The notes under the pieces were generated by a model. The model was not told the origin of the DNA. It did not search any database and saw nothing but the letters and a program-made list of their open reading frames with translations. A stretch of DNA of 64,000 nucleotides from an uncultured Eubacteriales bacterium (lineage in GTDB: Bacteria; Bacillota; Clostridia; Christensenellales; Aristaeellaceae), in the NCBI GenBank assembly GCA_900550955.1, contig URUF01000001.1, positions 42,920-106,919 on the forward strand. The letters run 5' to 3'. Positions 28,011-34,350 of the stretch are shown here, one piece after another. A program made the position numbers and the translations under genes. Each line of letters begins with the position of its first letter. The first letter of the stretch is position 1.

Positions 28011-28922
28011 TTAATCAAACTTGATGCGCGGGTCTACCACTTTGTAGATCAGGTCGCTCAAAAGCGTTGCAACGACCATCAGCACCGCAAGGAAGATGGT
28101 GACAGCCATAATCATGGGATAGTCCTGGTTGTTGATGGAGCTGACGAACTTGGTGCCCAGCCCGCCCACGGTAAACACGGTTTCAACCACCATGCTGCCG
28201 GTAAGGATGTAGGCCGTCATGGGGCCCACATAGGTGATTACAGGAATGAGCGCGTTGCGCAGGGCATGCTTGAAGATGACCAGCCACTCGCGCACGCCCT
28301 TGGCGCGGGCGGTGCGGATGTAATCCTGGCCCAGCACATCCAGCATGCTGGACTTGGTTAGGCGCGTGATATAGGCCATGGGATACAGCGCCAGGGCAAT
28401 CACCGGCAAAACGTAATTGGGGCTGGAAGGATCCCAAACGCCCACCCACTTAAGCTGTAGGCAGAATACCAGCAGCAAAATCGTGGCCAGGATAAAGCTG
28501 GGCACCGACACAAACAGCGTGGTGATGAAAATAATGACGCGATCCGGCCAGCGCCCGCGGCAAAGCGCCGCCACGGAGCCCAACACCAGGCCCAGCGCCA
28601 GCGCCAGCAGCGCCGCCGTGCCGCCCAGCTTGGCGGATACCGCAAACGATTCGGAGATTATCGTGGTAATTTCACGCCCGGTTTTCAGCGAAATGCCAAA
28701 GTCGCCATGGAGCAGATTGTTTAAATAAATCGCAAACTGCTCCGGCACGGGCTTATCCAGATGAAAACGCTGCATAAGCATGGCTTCCACCGCGGGGTCC
28801 TTGGCCTTCTCGCCAGAAAACGGCCCGCCCGGAATCGCGTTCATCGCAAAGAACGTAATAGCCGCGATGATAAATACGGTAAGGATTGCAAGCAAAACGC
28901 GCTTCACCACATATTTGAGCAT
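28011..28922 (-). CDS. oppB: Oligopeptide ABC transporter permease OppB
   Basis: A 303-residue permease beginning MLKYVVKRVLLAILTVFII, with six helices and the EAA loop region DYIRTARAKGVREWLVIFKH. PGGPFSGEKAKDPAVEAML is the external loop found in OppB/DppB. It is the first gene of the operon. The GGGAGGG site is about ten bases from the ATG. No sharp promoter stands out upstream. Confidence 0.94.
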   Translation of the reverse strand: MLKYVVKRVLLAILTVFIIAAITFFAMNAIPGGPFSGEKAKDPAVEAMLMQRFHLDKPVPEQFAIYLNNLLHGDFGISLKTGREITTIISESFAVSAKLGGTAALLALALGLVLGSVAALCRGRWPDRVIIFITTLFVSVPSFILATILLLVFCLQLKWVGVWDPSSPNYVLPVIALALYPMAYITRLTKSSMLDVLGQDYIRTARAKGVREWLVIFKHALRNALIPVITYVGPMTAYILTGSMVVETVFTVGGLGTKFVSSINNQDYPMIMAVTIFLAVLMVVATLLSDLIYKVVDPRIKFD

Positions 28923-29178
28923 CCTGATGAGTCCCTCCCAGCCAGCAGGCCGCCTACCGGCCCGCCGCTATGATGATGTCCGTCCATCCCAACGATGAAG
29001 TACGCGAAAGTAGACTTTTGCAACTTGATTGTGATATAGTGAAAAGGTATCATCGAATTTCACGGTGAGGGTGCTGAAGGCCGCTTTTTGCAAGCGGTTT
29101 CCAGCGCGGCGCGCAAAAGCCGGATGCGGCGTTGCCTCTTGGAAGGGCGGCGTTTTGAGAGTGTTTAAAACCCTACTC
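28923..29178. other. Leader region of the opp operon
   Basis: No convincing gene is seen. A 70-codon minus-strand frame here has no family features. The segment near 29151-29180 contains an imperfect inverted repeat (TTTTGAG ... CTCAAAA) that overlaps the base of the terminator beside it, so alternative pairing is possible. A riboswitch could not be recognised. Confidence 0.4.
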
Positions 29179-29215
29179 AAAAAAACGCCAGTTCCTAAAT
29201 GGAACGGCGTTTTTT
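29179..29215 (-). terminator. Terminator downstream of the ArsC-like gene
   Basis: AAAAAACGCC plus GTTCC pairs with GGAAC plus GGCGTTTTTT with a single bulged base and a 5-base loop. On the minus strand seven T residues follow, giving a strong intrinsic terminator for the dnaD-dnaI-arsC-like operon; it also has a T-run on the plus strand. Confidence 0.85.
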
Positions 29216-29308
29216 ATCCCTTATAAATCAACATTTTGCCGCATTTTGCGCAGCTGGATGCAGCATTGTCTTTTTTCTGTTCTTCTGCAACTTTTTAGAA
29301 AGAAAAAT

Positions 29309-29668
29309 TCATTTTGCTTGGTTTGACGCTTCTACCCAAGCCCTCCATACAGCCTCATCCGCGCCTACGGTAACATGCGAGCCGTTTCTCACAATCGGGC
29401 TTACCAGCGCGGAGGGGTCGTTAAGCAGCTCCGCAATAATGAGGCTGTCGGTGCTCATATGCGCCACGGGGCGCTCCAAAGCCTTTTTGCCTTCGCGGTC
29501 CACCAGCGCCTTGGCCCCCACGGCGTTTACAAACACATCCAGCTCCTTGCGGCCCAGCGTGTGCTTTTTCAAATCCATCAGCTGATAGGCGATGCGGCGC
29601 TCCTTAAAAAAGCGCTCCGCCTTAAGTACGTCCGGATTCTTTTTGGCGATATAAATTTGAATGTTCAT
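29309..29668 (-). CDS. ArsC/Spx-family thioredoxin-fold protein lacking the catalytic cysteine
   Basis: A 119-residue protein with the ArsC fold: MNIQIYIAKKNPDVLKAERF, then FFKERRIAYQLMDLKKH and the end region LLNDPSALVSPIVRNGSHVTVG, which holds the conserved LxxxPxxxxRPI-like strand. Family members usually have a Cys near residue 10-12 in the first loop; here the loop reads KKNPDVL and the whole protein has no Cys. It therefore cannot be a classical arsenate reductase. A regulatory role like that of Spx is possible but not shown. It overlaps the DnaI-like gene by 4 bases. Confidence 0.75.
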   Translation of the reverse strand: MNIQIYIAKKNPDVLKAERFFKERRIAYQLMDLKKHTLGRKELDVFVNAVGAKALVDREGKKALERPVAHMSTDSLIIAELLNDPSALVSPIVRNGSHVTVGADEAVWRAWVEASNQAK

Positions 29669-30663
29669 GCCTCCTCCGCCCTCCTTTTCAGGCTGCGGCG
29701 CACATCCTGGCCAATAAACAGCAGCCGCGTGCAGGCGCTCGCGTCCAAAAAGCGCGAGGTAACGCGCTCGGTATAGCGCTCCTTCAGCTCGCTCATGTTC
29801 AGGTTTGTGCTGATAACCGTATGCCGCCCGGCCAGCTGCCGCTCGTTGAGCAGGTTGAACAGCTGCGTGACCGTTACGTTGTTTAACAGGGGCTCCGTGC
29901 CCAAATCGTCAATCAGCAGCAGCGGCGCGTCCATCAGCGGGGCCAGAACCGCGCCGTTGTTTTCCATATAAGCCCGCCGCGCCGCCTCAAACAGGCGGTA
30001 GGCGCTTGTATAGGCGGGCAGGTAGCCGCGCTGCGCCACCCGCTTGGCTATGCATTGCAGCAAAAACGTTTTACCAAGCCCGCTCTTGCCCATAAGGAGC
30101 AAATCCCGCGTTTGGGTATCGGGAAAGCGATCCGCGTAGCGCTGGCACACGTTGCGGTTGCTCTCCGCCACCTGGCGCTGCACGCGGCCCTTCTCGTCCG
30201 GCTCGCCGCTAAAAAGGCTTGCGTTAAACTGTTCAAAGCTGGCGCAGCCTTCCCCCAGGCCGCTTTCCGCCATCAGCCGCCGGTTCAGCTCCCGGCGCAT
30301 GCAATCGCACATGCGGCGGGAGGGGTCGTAAACATAGCCCTCGTCCCGGCAAACGGCGCAGGTATAGACGGGCTGAAGAAAATCGCCGCCCAGGCCGCCC
30401 TCCTCCAGCAGCGCGGCAACGCGGCGGTTCAGCTCGGCTATCTGCGCGCCCAGGCCCGCGTTGCGCCCCGGCTCCTTGCGCGTGGCAAGCAGGCTGGTGC
30501 GCACGCCGTCCATCACGGCGGCGTGCCGCTTATCCAAAAGCTCGCGCAGGCCGGGGCAGCGCCCGCAGGCTTCCCTCGTGCGCTCCTCAAACAGGCGCAG
30601 GTTTTCCTCCCTGCGCTGCGCGTATTCCTGCTGAAGCTGCATCACCAGCTGATCTCGGGTCAT
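29665..30663 (-). CDS. DnaI/DnaC-like helicase loader ATPase
   Basis: A 332-residue AAA+ protein. The N-terminal half has a coiled region and a zinc-binding cluster (CAVCRDEGYVYD ... CDCMRREL). The ATPase half has Walker A MGKSGLGKTFLLQC, Walker B LLLIDDLGTEP and the sensor-1 VISTNLNMSELKERYTERV. These fit the primosomal helicase loader or the related DnaC-like proteins. It is coupled (4-base overlap) to the DnaD-like gene upstream, so the two probably act together in loading the replicative helicase. Confidence 0.9.
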   Translation of the reverse strand: MTRDQLVMQLQQEYAQRREENLRLFEERTREACGRCPGLRELLDKRHAAVMDGVRTSLLATRKEPGRNAGLGAQIAELNRRVAALLEEGGLGGDFLQPVYTCAVCRDEGYVYDPSRRMCDCMRRELNRRLMAESGLGEGCASFEQFNASLFSGEPDEKGRVQRQVAESNRNVCQRYADRFPDTQTRDLLLMGKSGLGKTFLLQCIAKRVAQRGYLPAYTSAYRLFEAARRAYMENNGAVLAPLMDAPLLLIDDLGTEPLLNNVTVTQLFNLLNERQLAGRHTVISTNLNMSELKERYTERVTSRFLDASACTRLLFIGQDVRRSLKRRAEEA

Positions 30664-32168
30664 AACCGGCTCATCTCCTCTAGCTGCTCGGGCGACAGCT
30701 CGTCATCCTCGCTGGGGTCATAGGCGCGCTGCTCGTAGTTTTGCTCGATAACGCGCTTGCTCCCGCCGGGCGCGGGCTTCTCGGCCCGGGCGGCCGCTTG
30801 CGCCTGGAAGCGCTCATGCTCCTCGCGCGCCTCCTCAACGGTGGAAACGCCCGCGCCGCGCCAGCTTTCCAGCAGCCTGTTCATATAGGGCATGGGCTTG
30901 TCCATGCCGCGCGCATAATCCGCCGCAAGGTCAACCAGCGCATCCGGCATATGCCATTCATCGCGCCACACGCGCAGAAGCTCGCGGTTTCCCTGGTTGA
31001 TCCCGCCCGAACGCCCGGCGCGCTCCATCAGCGCCCGGATGCGCGCATTCAGCGCCCGTACCTCTGCCAGGTGCGTTTCCACGGCCTCCACCGTTACAAG
31101 GCCCTTTTCCTTCCACGCCTCCAAAAGCATAGCCACGTTATCCAGCGTATGCGCGCTGCGGGTACGCGCCACCTGCCGCGCGGCCAGCAGCGCCACCTCG
31201 TACCCGCCAACCGCCGCCATATCGCGGTAAACGCGCCGCGTTCCGTCGTCCACCACCGCCATGCTGATGCCAAGCGCCTGCAAAAGCTCCCGGATTCTGG
31301 CGGTTTCGCCGCCGGCTTCCTCCAGCTGCCGCGCCACGTCGCCCTCCGCGCCGCCCTTGCCGCCGGCGCGCGTATACAGGCCTTCCAGCACCTTGTCCAG
31401 ATAGCCAAACGTGGGCGAGCCCTTGGTGGTTTCCTTGCAGGCGCGCAGGATGGCCTCCGGCTCAAAGCCCCATTGCTCCGTCCACTTCTGGTACAGGTCT
31501 ATCTCATCCATGGAGGGGTTGCGGCGCGAGCCCAGGCGGCTTAGCACCTTGCGCGCCCCCTTCATAGCCGCCTCGGAGCGGTTAAACACCGCCTCCGCCT
31601 CCTCAATGGTGAATACCTTTTGCTCGCTCAGCTCCACGGCCAGCTTCTGCGCCGCCTGAAAGCTGAAGTTGACGCCGCGCGTGGCGATCATATGCTGGAT
31701 AAGCATGAGCACCACCTCGGCAGGCAGCTTCAGCTGCTCCACCCATTCGTAAGCCAGCACGGTTTCGCCGCCATGCAGTTTGCGCCGCTCGCCAAAGGCG
31801 GCGTAAACGGCCTGGGCAAAGCTTTCATACGCCTCGTCCTGGGGCAGATGGCGGCGCTGCGCCATGGCCTGCTGCACGCTTACAAAGCGGTAGCAGGGCG
31901 GCGCGTCCTTCACGCGCTCTACCAACCGGCAGCGCTCCCAGTAGCGCAGGGCGCGCTCCACATCCTCACGGGTCAGGTTTAGGGCGCGCGCCGCGTCCTC
32001 CAGCAAATCTCCCTCCTCCTGCGGGCCGCCATGCGCGCACATGTAGCCGTACAGATACACCTTCACATGGTTTTCAGGCGCTGCGGGCATATATTCGCAG
32101 AAAAACGCGTTGGGAATGGCCGTCGCGCCCCACAGAAGGCCGGAACGATCCGTTTCAAAGGTGGGCAT
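30660..32168 (-). CDS. DnaD/DnaB-domain replication initiation protein
   Basis: A 502-residue protein. The N-terminal winged helix covers roughly residues 10-110 (LNLTREDVERALRYWERCRL), and two or more DnaD-type C-domains follow (KWTEQWGFEPEAILRACKET near 230 and a second similar RVWRDEWHMPDALVDLAADYA near 400). The end is acidic. The start MPTFETDR was chosen with AAAGGAG ahead of it; the longest frame would include the promoter. It is first in a three-gene operon with the DnaI-like loader. Confidence 0.85.
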   Translation of the reverse strand: MPTFETDRSGLLWGATAIPNAFFCEYMPAAPENHVKVYLYGYMCAHGGPQEEGDLLEDAARALNLTREDVERALRYWERCRLVERVKDAPPCYRFVSVQQAMAQRRHLPQDEAYESFAQAVYAAFGERRKLHGGETVLAYEWVEQLKLPAEVVLMLIQHMIATRGVNFSFQAAQKLAVELSEQKVFTIEEAEAVFNRSEAAMKGARKVLSRLGSRRNPSMDEIDLYQKWTEQWGFEPEAILRACKETTKGSPTFGYLDKVLEGLYTRAGGKGGAEGDVARQLEEAGGETARIRELLQALGISMAVVDDGTRRVYRDMAAVGGYEVALLAARQVARTRSAHTLDNVAMLLEAWKEKGLVTVEAVETHLAEVRALNARIRALMERAGRSGGINQGNRELLRVWRDEWHMPDALVDLAADYARGMDKPMPYMNRLLESWRGAGVSTVEEAREEHERFQAQAAARAEKPAPGGSKRVIEQNYEQRAYDPSEDDELSPEQLEEMSRL

Positions 32169-32201
32169 GCTAAAGAGAACTCCTTTCGTTGCTGTGAAGA
32201 A

Positions 32202-32231
32202 AGTATAGCATAAAAACGGGAAGCGGCACAA
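32202..32231 (-). promoter_or_regulatory. Promoter of the dnaD-like operon
   Basis: TTGTGC (32226-32231) and TATACT (32202-32207) on the minus strand are separated by 18 bases. TGC before the -10 is an extended -10 feature. Confidence 0.6.
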
Positions 32232-32269
32232 GAGAGAATGCGGCACAGGCCGCACAGGCGCTTCAAGCC

Positions 32270-32616
32270 GTCGAAAAAGCTCGCCTGCGGCGATCTTTTC
32301 CGCCGAAACAGGGTTCACCTGCGCCTGCCGGCCTCGGTTTTATCGGCGCGCGGGGCACTGCCGTGCTCCGCGCTTGTAAAACCTCACGGCTGCGGGTCGC
32401 TAACTGCCTTCGGCAGTTGTGCCCACTGGGCACCCGCTTCCCTTCGCCCCAGCCGGTGAACCCTGCAAGGAAACCTTGCTACGCAAGGCTTCCGGCCCCA
32501 CCGCACATGTCGCCGGGGCCGGATTACGCTTGGAGGTTGACGGAGGGAATGCGGCCCTCCAAACCTCCATAGGGGTTTCTCGACAGTCTGAAGGGCCTGC
32601 CTTGCGGCAGGCCCTT
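32270..32616 (+). repeat. Dispersed structured repeat, copy 1
   Basis: Non-coding repeat shared with 42301-42529 and 63892-64000. In order: a conserved hairpin at 32273-32300 (GAAAAAG-CGCC-tgc-GGCG-CTTTTC); an 11-bp helix of 32309-32319 with 32455-32465 that encloses about 135 bases of smaller hairpins; a hairpin at 32469-32493 (GGAAACCTTGC / GCAAGGCTTCC); a stem GGCCCC/GGGGCC at 32494-32520 around the conserved loop CACATGTCG; the conserved CCTCCAAACCTCC ... GGGGTTT; then TCGACAG (which can pair with GTCGA at the 5' end) and a terminal 11-bp hairpin at 32591-32616. Copies differ in stem sequence but not in pairing. The element's function is unknown to me. Confidence 0.8.
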
Positions 32617-32620
32617 CTTT
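32591..32620 (+). terminator. Terminal hairpin of repeat copy 1, possible terminator
   Basis: An 11-bp perfect stem (AAGGGCCTGCC / GGCAGGCCCTT) with a TTGC loop followed by CTTT. It may also serve as a terminator for transcripts from either side. An 18-base perfect palindrome (32621-32638, GCGGGCGCTAGCGCCCGC) adjoins it and spans the yjdF stop codon. Confidence 0.5.
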
Positions 32621-32627
32621 GCGGGCG

Positions 32628-33035
32628 CTAGCGCCCGCGATGCTTGGCTTTCTTCTTTTCCTGGCGCAGGTCAAAACGCCGCTGCGCCTCCGCCTCGCGC
32701 TGCCTGGCGGCGCGGGCCCCGCGCTGTGCGGCGCTTGCCTCCCTTGCGGCCTGCAACGCCTGCTGGCTTTTGGTGCCCACGCCCTGCCCGGCCGCTTTCA
32801 TGGCCTGGCGCTGCCTGCGCTTGGGGTTTTGCGCCATCGCGCGGCGCAAGCCGTCCTCAACCGGCGGGGAAAAGCGCAGCCCGTCAAAGCTTTCCAGCAC
32901 CCAGGCGTACACCTCGCGGTCGCTCGGTTCAGCGCCGAACACCACCCTGGCCGCCCGCAGCCTGCCGCCCTCGCGGCGCTCCACAATCCCCACCCAGAAC
33001 GGATCCTCAAAGAAAACCAAAAGTGTCACGCTCAT
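32628..33035 (-). CDS. yjdF: YjdF family protein (DUF2992)
   Basis: A 135-residue protein of the YjdF family. The conserved N-terminal strand MSVTLLVFFEDPFWVGIVER and ARVVFGAEPSDREVYAWVL are followed by a basic, Ala/Gln/Arg-rich helical tail (KRRQRQAMKAAGQGVGTKSQ onward). The biochemical role of YjdF is not established. In Firmicutes the gene often lies behind the yjdF riboswitch, which senses azaaromatic compounds; a fitting leader is present here. AGGAGG lies eight bases before the ATG. Confidence 0.92.
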   Translation of the reverse strand: MSVTLLVFFEDPFWVGIVERREGGRLRAARVVFGAEPSDREVYAWVLESFDGLRFSPPVEDGLRRAMAQNPKRRQRQAMKAAGQGVGTKSQQALQAAREASAAQRGARAARQREAEAQRRFDLRQEKKKAKHRGR

Positions 33036-33043
33036 ATGACACG

Positions 33044-33170
33044 CCTCCTGTTCGCCGGCCCCGTTTCAGCCATGCGGACGACCCCAGGAGGGGAGGGTTA
33101 CTGATGGCGGCGCGCCGCCATGCCCGGACTACCTACCGGGCTGTGTTTTTCATAGCCAGGCCGGCAATGC
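33044..33170 (-). promoter_or_regulatory. yjdF riboswitch-type leader
   Basis: This structured minus-strand leader precedes yjdF. GCCGGCC (33159-33165) can pair with GGCCGGC (33054-33060), closing a domain that contains CCCGGtaggtagtCCGGG, a perfect hairpin ATGGCGGC/GCCGCCAT and CAGTAACCCTCCC. The sequence GGTAGGTAGTCC and the following GGCTGAAACGGGG match my memory of the yjdF RNA motif. The closing stem ends four bases before AGGAGG, so ligand binding could mask translation start. A covariance-model scan with the yjdF family model would settle it. Confidence 0.75.
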
Positions 33171-33172
33171 CT

Positions 33173-33181
33173 ATTATAGCA
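33173..33181 (-). promoter_or_regulatory. Extended -10 promoter of yjdF
   Basis: TGCTATAAT on the minus strand just ahead of the leader. No good -35 box at the right spacing was seen, which suits an extended -10 promoter. Confidence 0.55.
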
Positions 33182-33214
33182 CACTTTCCGCATAAAACCC
33201 ATGAAGGGCAAACG

Positions 33215-33242
33215 GCCTTCTCAAAAGGCCTTTTGAGAAGGC
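33215..33242. repeat. 28-base perfect palindrome
   Basis: GCCTTCTCAAAAGG is followed directly by its exact reverse complement. It lies between the divergent yjdF and rpmF promoters. It could be a cruciform, a terminator remnant or a binding site; nothing in the sequence decides this. Confidence 0.6.
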
Positions 33243-33361
33243 GCCTCTCCCCCATGCGCCCGGCTGAAAGCACGCGCCGCCAGCCGTCAGTCCCAAGCAG
33301 GGGGCCTGTTCCGCCGGGCGTATGGGGCGCGCGCGGATTGCGCATTCTTCCCAAAAAGAGC

Positions 33362-33390
33362 TTGACAAACCCCATACCGCATCATATAAT
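33362..33390 (+). promoter_or_regulatory. Consensus SigA promoter of rpmF
   Basis: TTGACA and TATAAT are separated by exactly 17 bases, a full consensus match. It should be among the strongest promoters in the window, as expected for a ribosomal protein gene. Confidence 0.9.
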
Positions 33391-33397
33391 ACAAATT

Positions 33398-33599
33398 GGT
33401 CACGCTGCGAGGAAGCCGTGCCATTCCGTGGGGAAAACCGCGCGGGCTTGCGGCGTTGCAACAGGACTATGATAACCGGGATATTGCCGGGCCGTTACCG
33501 GCCGCTTGCGAATCTCCCGGAAGGTTTGCCAAAGGTGAACCATTTGTGAAACCCCAGGGCCGCCCATGGCGGCGGGGTATGGAATGAGGAGGTGTAAGC
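33398..33599 (+). other. Long 5' leader of rpmF
   Basis: About 200 bases lie between the promoter and rpmF with no convincing reading frame. The yceD gene that often precedes rpmF is absent. Several local pairings are possible (for example CCGGG...CCCGG around 33477-33520). I do not recognise a known RNA family; it may be an autoregulatory ribosomal-protein leader. Confidence 0.4.
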
Positions 33600-33791
33600 A
33601 TGGCCCTTCCCAAGGGAAAAGTATCCAAGGCCCGCGGCCGTAAGCGCCGCGCGAATTGGAAGCTCAGCGCGCCCGGCATCGTGGAATGCCCGCAGTGCCA
33701 CGAAAAGAAGCTGTCCCATCGCGTGTGCAAGCATTGCGGTTATTACAACGGCGTTCAGGTCATCGATATGACCAAGAAGGAGAATGCGTAA
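33600..33791 (+). CDS. rpmF: 50S ribosomal protein L32
   Basis: A 63-residue L32. The N-terminus MALPKGKVSKARGRKRRANW is diagnostic, and the zinc ribbon is complete: CPQC and CKHC with spacing SHRV. The zinc-binding (four-Cys) form is present. GAGGAGG stands ahead of the ATG. Confidence 0.98.
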   Translation: MALPKGKVSKARGRKRRANWKLSAPGIVECPQCHEKKLSHRVCKHCGYYNGVQVIDMTKKENA

Positions 33792-33849
33792 GCACCTCCC
33801 TTTCATACTGTAAGGCTGCTTGAACCCTTCAGGCGGCCTTATGGCGTAT

Positions 33850-34080
33850 ATGCCCCTGGAACAGGAGGAGTACCCCGGCGCGTCGCCTAAGAGAGAACCG
33901 CCCGCCGGCTGCAAGGCGGTTTGGATGTATGCACGAGGGAAGGTCGCCTGGGAGGGCGCGGGGTGAAACGGATGTAGCCCCGCCGTTGGCGCACGTTACA
34001 GCGCAAAGAGGCGGCCTTTGGGCCGCAAATGAAGGTGGTACCACGGAGCCGTTCCGTCCTTTGGACGCGGGCGGCTCTTT
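33850..34080 (+). promoter_or_regulatory. T-box riboswitch upstream of valS
   Basis: The T-box sequence GAAGGTGGTACCACGG (34031-34046) is followed by a terminator stem GAGCCG...CGGCTC (34046-34077) and CTTTGCTTTT. Stem I contains the AGTA loop-E strand near 33869 and the GAGAGA kink near 33891. A GTA triplet at 33929-33931 is the likely valine specifier codon, matching the valS gene behind it. Uncharged tRNA-Val would prevent termination. The T-box also controls a short gene that lies before valS. Confidence 0.9.
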
Positions 34081-34106
34081 GCTTTTGCCGTAAAGGAGGA
34101 CATGCT

Positions 34107-34316
34107 GTGTACTGGCAAAGGACGCTCTCCCGGCTAAGCCTGCCGGGGCTGGCGCTTCTTATCCTTGGCGCGGTCTTATGCCTGCGCCCGGCATGGGCGC
34201 TCAGGCTGTTTCCCTCCCAAAGGAGGGAGGGCCTTCAAACGCCCGTGCGGCTTGCCGGCCTTGCGGCCGCGCTGCTGGGCGCGCTGATTGCGCTGGATTT
34301 TATTCCGGGGCTGTAA
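34107..34316 (+). CDS. Small membrane protein in the T-box-valS operon
   Basis: A 69-residue product with two predicted membrane helices (LSLPGLALLILGAVLCL and LAGLAAALLGALIALDF) and a basic loop between them. It starts with GTG at 34107, with AAAGGAGGA in good position; a longer frame start would fall inside the T-box terminator. It sits 27 bases after that terminator and 34 bases before valS, so it should be induced by valine starvation together with valS. I do not recognise a family. Confidence 0.6.
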   Translation: MYWQRTLSRLSLPGLALLILGAVLCLRPAWALRLFPSQRREGLQTPVRLAGLAAALLGALIALDFIPGL

Positions 34317-34350
34317 CAGGATTCATCAACCTTATTTGGAGGGATCGGAT

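Noticed and set aside
28968..29180. 70-codon minus-strand frame ahead of opp
   Set aside because: No RBS and no recognisable features; it overlaps an inverted repeat and a terminator.
32469..32493. Repeat hairpin as the arm of an insertion sequence
   Set aside because: No transposase gene or terminal inverted repeat pair was found around any copy.
33398..33599. rpmF leader as SRP RNA or 6S RNA
   Set aside because: The diagnostic SRP GGAAG/GCAG loop sequences and the 6S open-bubble layout were not recognised.
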